Shown here piece by piece: positions 13,001 to 23,731 of a stretch of DNA of 64,000 bases. The notes beneath the pieces were generated by a model. That model was not told the DNA's origin and made no database searches. It was given only the letters and a program-made list of their open reading frames with translations. The stretch is from positions 131,778,501 through 131,842,500 of the forward strand of contig CM075651.1 in the NCBI GenBank assembly GCA_037953625.1, read 5' to 3'. Position 1 is the stretch's first letter. Each line of letters begins with the position of its first letter. Origin of the DNA: Crotalaria pallida (lineage: Eukaryota > Streptophyta > Magnoliopsida > Fabales > Fabaceae). Position numbers and translations under genes: made by a program.

Positions 13001-14769
13001 TTCATCTCTTAGAGAATCAATGAAATGTTTCACATTGAAAATGTCCTCAAAATTACTGCAAAAAGAAAGAGTACAAAACTTTAGAATGACAACAAAGCCA
13101 AATTAGAGGATACTCAAATTTTTTTCAGAACAAAGTATACACCTAGGATCTGCCCAAAATGATGTCTTATCAAGCTCTGGAACAACCAATGTGAGATTCA
13201 ACAATCGAGCAACGGTCACCATATCACAAATCTGTAACACCAAACCTATAGATGAGTATTTAAGTTCATCATACAATAGAAACAGAAAATAGCAGAACCG
13301 GATGTACAAACCGCAGCACGCATTTGATTCAAGCCCCCATTGCAGGAAACTCTAAGGACGCCATTACTCGTATAATTTCCTGTAAGGTTTCAGGTCATAA
13401 GGCTTTGACATCTACCAAAATGAATAAGAAAATGAAGGTAAAAACTAATAAACAGCTTAAAACATCTTATCTATCAAACCCATATTATGTGTATGTATTG
13501 CTTTATATTAGTTATTTATATCCATGATTCCATTTACTCCTTTAACAACTAAAGATACAAAACATTGGAATTATAAGATGGGGCACAGCAATAAGAAGAT
13601 ACAATTTTGGTCCATCATTTGGGAAATTACCAATATCAATATCCCAAAATGAACTCACAAGCAAACTGCCTTAAGTAAGCAGCTTTGAAAAAATCATAAT
13701 TAATACATATGAAATAGTTATAAAAGAAGTTACTATAGAAGGGCAACATGTAAAAACTAGGAATAGATATTTTGGGTAATATTTTGAAATCATTACCTCT
13801 TTCATTTCAACTTAGTAAGGTGCATACGAATTTACCTTACATGCATACATGCAAGTCTTAGAAGGAAAAAGCGTGACTGTGAAATAGTGAATCATAAGCT
13901 TTAGTCCTATTCGCTTTCCATTTAGTATTTTTCTTTTTCCCAATTGTTGGGATCCACACCAAAATATCAAGCAAGCTTTCTATGGCAGGAAATCCTCAAA
14001 ACATGATGATAAAAATATCAAACTTAATACTGACATTCAGAGTTCTCCAAAATCTTCTCTCTAATTGAAATCCTGATGCTTACACTATACATCTTCAATC
14101 ACGATTTTATAGCAGTCGCAAGGCTGTTTGAATTGAAAACCCAGTTCACAATCATTTATGCTCATAACTAATTAGTCATTACATAACCCACAAATCTACT
14201 CTAAAACAAGCAACAAACCTGACCCAAAAAAAAAAAAAAACAAAAAACTTTCAAGAAATATTTCCCAACATATACAAATATACAATTTGCACCTACTTTC
14301 AGGTAACCACAACTATCACACCATCTATCAAGAAATATACTAACACATTGTCAACATATGCATAAATTTCATTGCTCAATCAAATCATATCCAAGATTGC
14401 ATTTCCAATTTTTCAAATTCATAATTCAAGCGAACAAGAATTAAAAGCCCTTAGCCCATTACAAATAATATTTCAGTTAAGAAACTAACTTGCTGGTAGT
14501 AAAGGAGGAGGAGGAGGAGGTTGAGCAACTCCATTATCCGATCGTAGTGGAAGCTGAACTTGAGTTATATGATGAGATATACTACTAGTGATCCCAGAAA
14601 TGAAATGTGAATGCCACAGTTCACTAACTGTCACTAGCTGAACCAGACATGTCCATAAGACAATGCTAGAACACACACGAATGAACCAAATCCTTAAACG
14701 TGTCCTTGGAATCACAGGACCTTGAAGCTTGTCACACCTCACTGGTACACCCTCTGATTTAACCTCCAT
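10089..14769 (-). CDS. O-fucosyltransferase family protein (8 exons)
   Basis: Putative Golgi type II glycosyltransferase of the plant O-fucosyltransferase (PF10250-type) family. CDS exons: 14769-14490, 13379-13312, 13231-13143, 13055-12893, 11719-11430, 11002-10798, 10604-10447, 10359-10089. All junctions are GT-AG, phases agree and the total is 1524 nt (507 aa). Residues about 26-50 form a single membrane anchor after a basic N-terminus. A proline run near residue 85 is the start of the stem. The donor-binding motif NGGLNQMR lies at about 107-114, ADP-SNF-DIF near 143-151, and HLRYEMDMLAFSGC near 268-281. The C-terminus is Cys-rich (ECLCEETNCDD). The ATG at 14769 opens exon 1 just before the membrane anchor. 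The acceptor specificity is unknown; some relatives make cell-wall polysaccharides rather than fucosylated proteins. No lesion seen. Confidence 0.93.
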
Positions 14770-16317
14770 TTCTCAGTCACACACCTCATTGCCGCTTCAT
14801 CGGACCTTCACACACTTTCCAACATTACTAATTACAATCAAATCAGAAAATGATGAGAAAAATAGAAAAAAAAAATAAAAAAACAAATCTTTATTCATGC
14901 ACATTACATTGTGAAAATTTCTCACCTTGATTACAAAAATGCAATTTTTGGAGAAAGTGAAACCGACCCAGGATTTGATTTGGTGCAGATTATTTTGGGT
15001 GAAGCTCAAAAATTGATCTTTTTACGCCAATTGCTTCAATAGAATTTGAAGCTCTTCAATAATAAAAGAACAGAAAATAAAAGAATAAATAAAATTAAAT
15101 GAAAAAAATTAATATAATGTTACAGATCCAAAGGAATGAAGAGAAAGGAACAAATCTCAACTACCAAACACAGAAAGACAAGGGTCTGCATTTATCGTTT
15201 TGTTCTTTTTTTTTTTTTTTCCTCTTTGTTTTTTCTTTTAACACTTGCCTTTTCTACCTTACTCCCTCCTGTCTCATTTACAGGAAAAAAAACACTCTAT
15301 AATACAATAAGCAAAAATAAACTAATTTTCTATTCTCAATACAATTATTTCTAAAATATTTTCAATAATTAACTTGTTTAATTTTTATTTCATTCTCAAT
15401 ATAATTTTATTAAAATAATCTATTTTTTTATGAGTTAAAAAAAATTAAATACGCTTGAGTAACTTCCTTAATATAAGTGAATTAATTATTTTTCGTGAAA
15501 AGAGAAGGAGTACACCGTTACTCCAATTTCGATGGAAATTCTCTCGCTTTGTTTCCACAATCCACATGCAAAGAAAAAAGTTATCTCTCTCTTTAATTTT
15601 CTTCCTTCTATTATGATAATTCAATTCAAGTACAGAGGAAAAAAAAATTTTACTTCGCGTCCAATAAATTAGATAATTTTAAAGTAAGTATCGTTTCCTG
15701 AAATTGCAACTTCCAAATTTATTTATTTTCTTAGTGCATACCTCTAGTTTTAAAAATTCAGATTTTAATCTAATTTGATGCATTTTTTTTCTTTTATTCT
15801 GCCATTTTATTTGTACAGGTTTAATCAATACGCATTGATAATATAAATTTTTTCGATGATTTATACGACATTCATTATTCATATATTTTATTTTTATTTA
15901 AGAGTGAATGGTCAATAATATGTGAATATTGGAGAGTTTTAGTGTATAAAACTTTTATATTCTCCATACATAACTCATTTCCTCTATATTTGTTTTATGT
16001 TATTTTCAATTTCAGCTTAGACCTACAAGTTATAAATATTCAGATTTTCTTATAGCAAATAATAATAACTTGGTCCTTATAATTTTAAAATGACTTAAGC
16101 ATATTGAAACAAATAATAATAACTTGGTCTTTACAACTCAAATCACAAAGGAACATTCTCCGAGTTTTTTTTTTCTTTTTCTGATGAACACTTATATAAG
16201 AAATATCTTAATTTCACACATCTGCATATTAGTAAATAATGTTTTCAACTAAAACTATTGTTATGACTTGGCCACGGATATATAAGATGATTGTTGCACC
16301 TCAATCCATCTTATATA
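14770..16317. other. Upstream region of the O-fucosyltransferase gene; no gene seen
   Basis: This holds the 5' UTR and promoter of the minus-strand gene (probably up to about 15060) and AT-rich intergenic sequence. Short ORFs at 14797-15882 are low complexity. A small duplicated block (AATAATAATAACTTGGTC) occurs near 16058 and 16109. Confidence 0.5.
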
Positions 16318-16322
16318 GGTGG

Positions 16323-16869
16323 TGTTGGGTATCAGAGTTATGGAAATAATATCACGCAGCTAAAATAGAGTTAAGAAAAATAAGGAACTGGCACAAATAT
16401 TTTACATGGAAACCCTTTCGGGAGAAAACCACGGAGCAAGTATAGAAGGTTTTCACTATGTGGGGAAATATTACAACCTCTTTCTAAATATAAGGAGAGA
16501 ACAATAACACCCTCTCTTATACTAGGAGAATACAATTCTCTCTATATAAAAATATAGGAGAAACGCTACAAATATTTTACACCGGGATGTATATATTTTG
16601 GATACCGGGGAATTGTGTGTTGCTATGGAATTTGGAGAAATGGGATGCAAAGGGATTTGAAAATTAGGACAAAAAAATGAGGAATTTAGGCCTCCTTTTA
16701 TAGTGAACCCCAACTCCTCTCTGCCATTAATTTCTCCGTGTTGCCAACTAACTGTCTCCCTCAAATATTCAACATGCCAGCTTTTCTTTCCTTTTGTTTT
16801 TTTTTTCTTTCTTTGGTGCTTGTTGTTTTGACAAAGTCACAAAATGACTTTGCAACAAGCTGGCCAACA
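16323..16869 (-). repeat. 3' LTR of copia element
   Basis: 547 bp, TG...CA, paired with 20915-21461. The ORF at 16522-16764 inside it is also present in the other LTR and is not a gene. Confidence 0.95.
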
Positions 16870-16880
16870 ATCTCCCACTC
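16870..16880 (-). other. Polypurine tract of copia element
   Basis: On the minus strand GAGTGGGAGAT directly precedes the 3' LTR, the expected plus-strand priming site. Confidence 0.75.
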
Positions 16881-16936
16881 AAAGTCACTTTTGGTGAGTT
16901 TTCAAAACCTTTCTTAACTTGCCAGTTCCATACTGC

Positions 16937-17614
16937 TTAAGTTTTCGATAGGCCATATGAGGATTGACACCACATAAACTTATCGGTGTTAATTGGCTTT
17001 GTCATCACATCTGCTAGGTTCTCTTTGGTATGAATCTTTTGCATGTCCACACTCCCTTCTTCTACTACTTCTCTGATAAAATGATATTGTACCCCTATGT
17101 GCTTTGTCCTTGAATGAAAGGCTGGATTCCTTGCGATATGCAAGGCACTCTGACTGTCACAATACACAGTAATCTTTTGTTGCTTGTGCCCGAGTTCTTC
17201 CAATAACCTTTGAATCCAAATTGCTTCTTTGCAAGCTTGGGTAGCTGCCATGTATTCAGCTTCTGTAGTAGATAAAGCTACCACTGACTGTAATTTGGAT
17301 AACCAGCTAATCGCTCCTCCTGCAAGTGTGAACACATAGCCTGTAGTAGATTTTCTTTTATCGAGATCTCCTGCGAAATCCGAATCGACATAGCCTCTGA
17401 TAGTAAACTCCGATCCTCCAAAACATAATGCAGCATCACAGGTTCCTTTGATGTATCTAAGGACCCTCTTAACAGCATTCCAATGTTCTTTACCTGGATC
17501 TGCCATGTATCGACTGACCGCTCCAATTGCTTGAGCAATATCTGGTCTCGTACAAATCATGGCATACATAAGGCTTCCCACCGCTGATGCATACGGTACT
17601 CGAGACATTTCCAT
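16937..17614 (-). pseudogene. Copia polyprotein, C-terminal part (end of RT and RNase H)
   Basis: 225 codons in the same frame as the long upstream ORF, separated from it by TAA at 17618-17620 and one codon. It contains the conserved SLMYAMICTRPDIAQAIGAV segment just after the RT core. It then has the RNase H segment: GYVDSDFAGDLDKRKSTTGY (first Asp), LSTTEAEYMA (Glu), YCDSQSALHIARNP (Asp) and SRTKHIGVQYHFIRE. The catalytic acidic residues are all present. It ends KPINTDKF...YGLSKT, a normal terminus for this lineage. It cannot be translated with the rest unless the stop is read through. Confidence 0.9.
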
Positions 17615-17617
17615 CCT

Positions 17618-20600
17618 TTACGCTTCATTGCTAGGACACATACCTGAGGATAATTTGTAATTGATAGGAAGCGGGGTAGAGATTGGCTTACAGTCTTGCA
17701 TGTTGAAGCGTCGCAAAACTCTCCTCAAATAATTCTTTTGGGAAAGCCAAATCTTCCTATCTTTTCTGTCTCGGTGAATTTGCATCCCTAAAATCTTGTT
17801 TGCTGGTCCCAAGTCCTTCGTATCGAACTCCCTAGCCAATTGTGCCTTCAATTCTTGGATTCGAACTTTGTTGGGGCCTACCACCAACATGTCATCCACA
17901 TACAACAGCAAAATGATGAAATCATTATCACCAAACCTCTTGTAGTACGTACAGTGGTCTGAACTCAGTCTGTTGTATCCGAGGCTAATAATGAAGGAAT
18001 CAAATCTCTTGTACCAACATCTGGGCGCCTGCTTTAGACCGTACAGAGATTTGGTCAACCTGCAAACCGAGTTTTCTTTTCCTTTTTCTTCAAAGCCTTC
18101 TGGTTGGAGCATATATATTTCCTCTTCAAGTTCACCATGAAGAAAAGCAGTCTTTACATCCAGCTGTTCAAGATGTAAATCGAATGCAGCGCACATTTCC
18201 AGGACTACTCTGATAGTGGTAAGTCTAACCACCGGAGAGAATATCTCATTAAAATCGATACCTTCTTTCTGAGCATATCCTTTTACCACCAGTCTCGCAC
18301 GATATCGTTCCACCTGATCGTTGCCATCTCGCTTGATCTTATAGACCCATTTGTTACCGATGGCTTTCCGACCTTTCGGAAGTGTAACAAGCTCCCATGT
18401 TTTGTTTCTTTGCAAGGCTTCCATTTCTTCATGCATTGCTGCCATCCATAGAAAAACATCTGAACTGTTCACAACCTCCTGAAAGGTTGACGGTTCTCCT
18501 TCTTCTGTTAGAAGACAATATGCATCGTGGTTTACCATAACAAAGTCTTTGTGCCAATGTGGTTTCTTCCTTAGACGATCTGATTGTCTAACTTCTCTAT
18601 CATTGGCATTATCCGGTACTTGTTCCTCGTGCTCTGGCTCAGTTTCAGAAGAATCATCTTCTTCCGGTTTCTCGTCTATCTGCACTGTAGTAGTCTCTTT
18701 AGTGCTGCTTTCATTTTTCTGCTCACTTTGCAGATCATTTTCTGCAAATGTTACATCCCTACTGATGACAACCTTGCGGGCAGTGGGATCCCACAGGCGA
18801 TACCCCTTAACTCCATCAGCATAGCCCAAAAATAGACATTTCCTAGATTTTGAATCTAGTTTGTCTCTTTCTTGGGAGTTGTACATCACGTACACAGGAC
18901 ATCCAAACACATGGAGAGAAGAGTAACTTGGTGGCTTGCCAATCCACAACTCCATTGGTGTTTTCAACTCAATTGCAGTTGATGGTGATCTATTTATTAG
19001 GTAACAGGCAGTTTTAACTGCTTCGGCCCAAAAAGATTTGGCTAATCCTGCAGTTTGTAGCATAGCTCTTGTTCTTTCTAGGAGAGTTCTATTCATCCGC
19101 TCTGCTACACCATTTTGCTGCGGTGTGTGTGCAACTGTGAATTGCCTCTGAATGCCCACCTGCTTGCAAAATGCTAAGAAATTTCCATCGACATATTCTC
19201 CTCCATTGTCTGTCCTCAAGCACTTAATTCTTTTACCAGTTTCAAGCTCTACTTGTGCTTTGAATTCCTTGAATACTGGAAACACATCTGACTTCTTCTT
19301 GATTGGGTACACCCATAATCTCCTGGAGTAATCATCAATGAATGATACAAAATACTTTGCTCCTCCTAGGGATAATATAGGTGACTCCCACACATCAGAA
19401 TGAATCAAGCCCAGTATGTGCTTGCTTCTGGCAGTTGATCTATCAAAATTCAATATGTGCTGCTTGCTTATCACACAGTGCTCACAGAAAGGTAAATTTA
19501 CCAATTTGAGCCCGGGTATGAGATTTTGTTCTGCAAGGACTTTCAAGCCTCGTTCTGACATGTGGCCTAGTCGGCGATGCCACATCATCGAACTTTCTTC
19601 TTGGCCTGTTGCTGCAACTGATGCATCTGCCTCTTGCAACGTGTCTCCCATAAGCATATATAGATTAGCCGAGATCTTGTCTGCCTTCATCACCACAATC
19701 GCACCTCTCACAACTTTTAAGATCCCACCTTCGATGTGAGTCTTGCACCCGAGGTCGTCTAATTGTCCAATAGACAATAGATTCTTCTTCAATCCCTTCA
19801 CATGTCGTACCCCTTGAATTGTGCGAACAGTACCGTCGTACATCTTTAATTTAATAGTACCGACTCCAGCAATTTCTAAGGCATGATCATTTCCCATGAA
19901 CACAGATCCCTCCGAGATAGGTTCATAAGTGTTAAACCAATCTCGTCGTGGAGTCATGTGCCATGTTGCCCCTGAATCCATTATCCGTACATCAGGTAGC
20001 TGCTTTTCGCCTTTAGAGCTTACTGCTGCTTCGCTATATAGGATTTCTCCGTTATATGAGGTACTTGCAACACACCCTTGAGAAGTAGTTGCATCGGGAG
20101 ACTTCTCTGTATTCTTCTTGCTCCAACAATCTTTCTTCAAACGTCCTCTCTTGCCACAATTGTAGCATTTGAGGTTCTTCCTTCCCCGAGATTTTGATCT
20201 ACCATGATTTTGACTCCCACTGGAGCCACGTTCCATTGATATACCTCTCGTCATTGTCAATGCCTCTAGTTGGCTTGAACTCCCCAATCTGTCTTCCTTG
20301 TTCTTGCGCCTGGATTTTTCCTCAAGGATAGCTCCGGCGACATCATCAAAGGATAGAGTGTTGGCAACATTATTATTGGTAATGTTGATGATGAGTTGAT
20401 CATACGAATCTGGTAAACTCTGGAGTAGAAGCTCCGCTCGCTCATTTTCCTTTATTGTGAAATCTGAAGCTGACAATTGCGCAAAGAGCGTGTTCAGATT
20501 GTTAATGTGATCCGTAACCAAAGTGGATTCACTCATTCGAAGTGTATAGAGTCTCCTCTTCAGAAATATTCTGTTGTGAAGTGATTTGACCTCATATAGT

Positions 20601-20854
20601 TTAATGAGGGTATCCCAAATCTCCATTGCCGTCTTTTTTTCTGCAATGCTTGACAACACTGAATCCGCCATTGCCAGATGCAAATTGGCAACAACATTGT
20701 CATCCATTTCCTTCCACTTTTCATCAGTTACCCCTGAGGGTCTGCCTTCAATTGCTGGTAAGCAATTGTCCTTCCTCAAAATTGCCTTTATCTTCAATTT
20801 CCATAGGGAGAAATTACTCCCGTTAAACTTCTCTAACTCATATTTTGCTGCCAT
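17618..20854 (-). pseudogene. Copia gag-pol polyprotein (GAG, protease, integrase, RT), truncated by a stop
   Basis: I start it at the ATG at 20854 (MAAKYELEKFNGSNF). Open frame extends to a GTG in the primer binding site, but that is not a plausible start. Order from the start: GAG to about residue 225; CCHC knuckle at 230-243 with Arg at 238 where the family has His; protease DSGATWHM at about 293-300; integrase HHCC, then D (HSDVW), D (RTDNGGEY) and E (NGVAERMNRT); RT with QLDVKTAFLHGELEEEIYM and YVDDMLVV. The frame ends in TAA at 17618-17620, between the RT core and RNase H, where family members have a sense codon. That is a nonsense mutation that removes RNase H. Everything else is intact, so the element is recent and only lightly damaged. 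Confidence 0.93.
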
Positions 20855-20900
20855 AATTTTTTTTTTAAACTGTGAATAGTGCAGCAGAATATTAACCTGT

Positions 20901-20913
20901 GGCTCTGATACCA
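20901..20913 (-). other. Primer binding site (tRNA-Met type)
   Basis: On the minus strand TGGTATCAGAGCC lies two bases inside the 5' LTR. This is the usual plant copia site complementary to the 3' end of initiator methionine tRNA. Confidence 0.9.
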
Positions 20914-20914
20914 C

Positions 20915-21461
20915 TGTTGGGTATCAGAGTTATGGAAATAATATCACGCAGCTAAAATAGAGTTAAGAAAAATAAGGAACTGACACAAATATTTTACGTG
21001 GAAACCCTTTCGGGAGAAAACCACGGGGCAAGTATAGAAGGTTTTCACTATGTGGGGAAATATTACAACCTCTCTCTAAATATAAGGAGAGAACAATAAC
21101 ACCCTCTCTTATGCTAGGAGAATACAATTCTCTCTATATAAAAATATAGGAGAAACACTACAAATATTTTACACCGGGATGTATATATTTTGGATATCGG
21201 GGAATTGTGTGTTGCTATGGAATTTGGAGAAATGGGATGCAAAGGGATTTGAAAATTAGGACAAAAAAATGAGGAATTTAGGCCTCCTTTTATAGTGAAC
21301 CCCAACTCCTCTCTGCCATTAATTTCTCCGTGTTGCCAACTAACTGTCTCCCTCAAATATTCAACATGCCAGCTTTTCTTTCCTTTTGGTTTTTTTTTCT
21401 TTCTTTGGTGCTTGTTGTTTTGACAAAGTCACAAAATGACTTTGCAACAAGCTGGCCAACA
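20915..21461 (-). repeat. 5' LTR of copia element
   Basis: 547 bp, pair of 16323-16869. It would contain the element promoter; TATA-like candidates are present but I cannot choose one with confidence. Confidence 0.95.
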
Positions 21462-21466
21462 GGTGG

Positions 21467-22487
21467 TTCTCTCATTTAAAACTTAAAGGTATTAATTGTG
21501 ATGATTTAATCTCACGAGTTCAAGTTGGAGACATGTTCATTAAATGGAAGAGAATTCCTTGTGATTAAAAAGCTAAAAAAAAAATGGTAACAAGCTAACA
21601 ATTAACAAAAGCTTTAATTAAAGTGAACGAATATATTAATATGAACTTGATGAGTGTACAGTCGTGAAATGACGAAATCTATGCGCTTAAGAAAGGCAAA
21701 ACTGAAGTTAGTTTATAAGAAGGTATATTGGGATAAGCATTCAACTTGTTTTCTTGCTAGGTGACAATCTTTGGTCCCATTAAGAAAATAAAAGATCTAT
21801 GCTGTTATAAGTTTCAATTTTAGATTGATGGTCTCTTCTGCAAAATTATATTGTAGATATGAGTTTATTTATTTTTTTAGAAAGTTACTTATACTTATGA
21901 ACTTGTAATTTATTGCCGTAAAAATAGCTAAAAACCTATAGTTATGGAGCTAACTTATTTAATCAGAATTGTGGAACTAGTTGAAATTAATTAAATGACT
22001 CAAAAGTATATATAATATCAGTTTGTTTGTTTTTATTTAATATAATTTAGTAAAAAAGTTGAAGGTCAAAAATAACATATAACTTATTGAAAGCTCTTGA
22101 ATATTTTAGAAACTTACTTTAAACAATCTTTTAACTTATCTTTTAAAAATTATAAGTTTCCCTTCAGTTTTTGTTCACCGAACGACTTTACTAAGTTACG
22201 TCCAAAAACAAAAAAACTATAAACTATAAAAAAGACACAAGTTTGTATTGCTGGATATTGCCTTAAAAAAAGTCTTCATTTTATGAATGCTTGTAATATA
22301 TGGTTTTGGTGCCTGCTTTACAAATTTTGAGGGCACTTTTTTAAAAAATTTTGAAGTGGAGGGCATCTCTTGAAAAAGAATGATTTAGAAAATTTAAATA
22401 TCAATTCAATAAAACTATATGAATTGCAAGATGATGAAGTTATTTCGAGAACAAGAGAAGAAATATGTAGAATATAAAAGCAACCTG

Positions 22488-22536
<49 letters not shown>

Positions 22537-23731
22537 AATCAGCCCTAAATTATTATTTTTAATAAGACACCTCAATTATATTCTTCTAATTTCTAAAGTG
22601 CATCTTGAAGAAAAAAATTTCAAACAATGCTTTTCAACATCAAAAAGTTGAAATTGTTCCCTAATTTCAAAAATGATATCTTCCCTTTCACGAAAAGCTT
22701 CCCTTTTTCGTTCTCAAAATGTGAAGAGGAAAAAAAAGGTATCCAAGCAGCTGGAAGGCAATCATATTATGGTGCAATATAAGGTTAGGTGCAAAGACGT
22801 CATGATGTAAATAGCAATAGCATAATATTCCAGCCTTGGGCTTAGGCTATGTCAACGACCTGCAAAGATAGAGTGCCCTTTTTATTCCTTTAGAGTATAG
22901 TCTAACCTATATTAATAAACTAATCTCTTAATGTATGATTAGACACCTGAATGAAAACGTCTTCTAACAACATAGATCCTAATATTGAATACAAACTTAT
23001 AAGAATCAATATAAACTAAAAACAACTTATGGATAACGGGTATTATTAAAATGAGTGATCTGTCATTTTCATTTTTTTAATGTTTGGGTTGACAATAATT
23101 TTGTCCCTCAACCATTAAAAAACGTTATTACTTTAGGCAAATGTCATTGTTAGGTTATTCCTGATGGCACTATTAACTATAATACTGAGGATAAAGATAT
23201 TTCATAATAGCAAAATGCCTGCATCAATTTGAGCACCTGCTTGTTTTGGTAAGAAAGGAAAAAAAAAGAAACTACTAAACAGTGAATTTTACTTATTATT
23301 GAGAGGGGTTAATTGATCTGGACCGGTCCCCACTCTTCATTTTAAATTAAAGAAAAAATAAAGTGGAACCAGCAGAAAGAAACTCCTAGAACAAAATTTA
23401 GAGAAAGGGAATCTGATAATAGCTGGTGACAAAGACAACAAAGGAATTGTCAAAACAAAACTCTAAGAATGAAAAAGGCTATTAATTTTTAAACTAAAGA
23501 GTGAATAGAATGATGTGGCCGATTAACTCAATGGGTTCTGTTCAATCAAATCATGGTGCACTTGAATAGTTGAATTGAAACAGTTAAAATTTAAAACAAG
23601 CCCCATGGCTTTGCCAGGTTTTCCAAGTTGGTTCTATTCGCAAACCCTGCATTAGTAGAAAAAGGCAACTTGCCGGAATGGTAGCGGCAAATAATTATGT
23701 AAATTTCTGGGCATTTTAATGCTCCTGCAAT
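21467..23731. other. Intergenic, no gene seen; AT microsatellite
   Basis: AT-rich spacer between the copia element and the VIK stop codon. A pure AT run occupies about 22492-22534. The part nearest 23731 presumably holds the VIK 3' UTR. No coding sequence or clear transposon end was recognised. Confidence 0.5.

Larger units (their letters stand above)
16323..21461 (-). mobile_element. Ty1/copia LTR retrotransposon (Tork/Tnt1-like), nearly full length
   Basis: Two 547-bp LTRs (16323-16869 and 20915-21461), each TG...CA, are flanked by the 5-bp duplication GGTGG (16318-16322, 21462-21466). The element runs on the minus strand. The primer binding site, TGGTATCAGAGCC, lies next to the 5' LTR and matches the initiator tRNA-Met type. 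A purine tract (GAGTGGGAG) abuts the 3' LTR. By eye the LTRs differ at 8 of 547 positions, seven of them transitions (about 1.5%). With a commonly used plant rate of 1.3e-8 per site per year this is roughly half a million years; that age is inference. The polyprotein is open except for one stop codon. Confidence 0.96.

Noticed and set aside
16522..16764. 80-codon ORF repeated at 21114-21356
   Set aside because: It lies in both LTRs, differs only where the LTRs differ, and has no known product.
18549..20879. Plus-strand ORFs across the copia element
   Set aside because: Antisense shadows of the polyprotein with no domains.
20855..20914. GTG start of the copia polyprotein at 20914
   Set aside because: It lies in the tRNA primer binding site; the first ATG at 20854 matches the family N-terminus.
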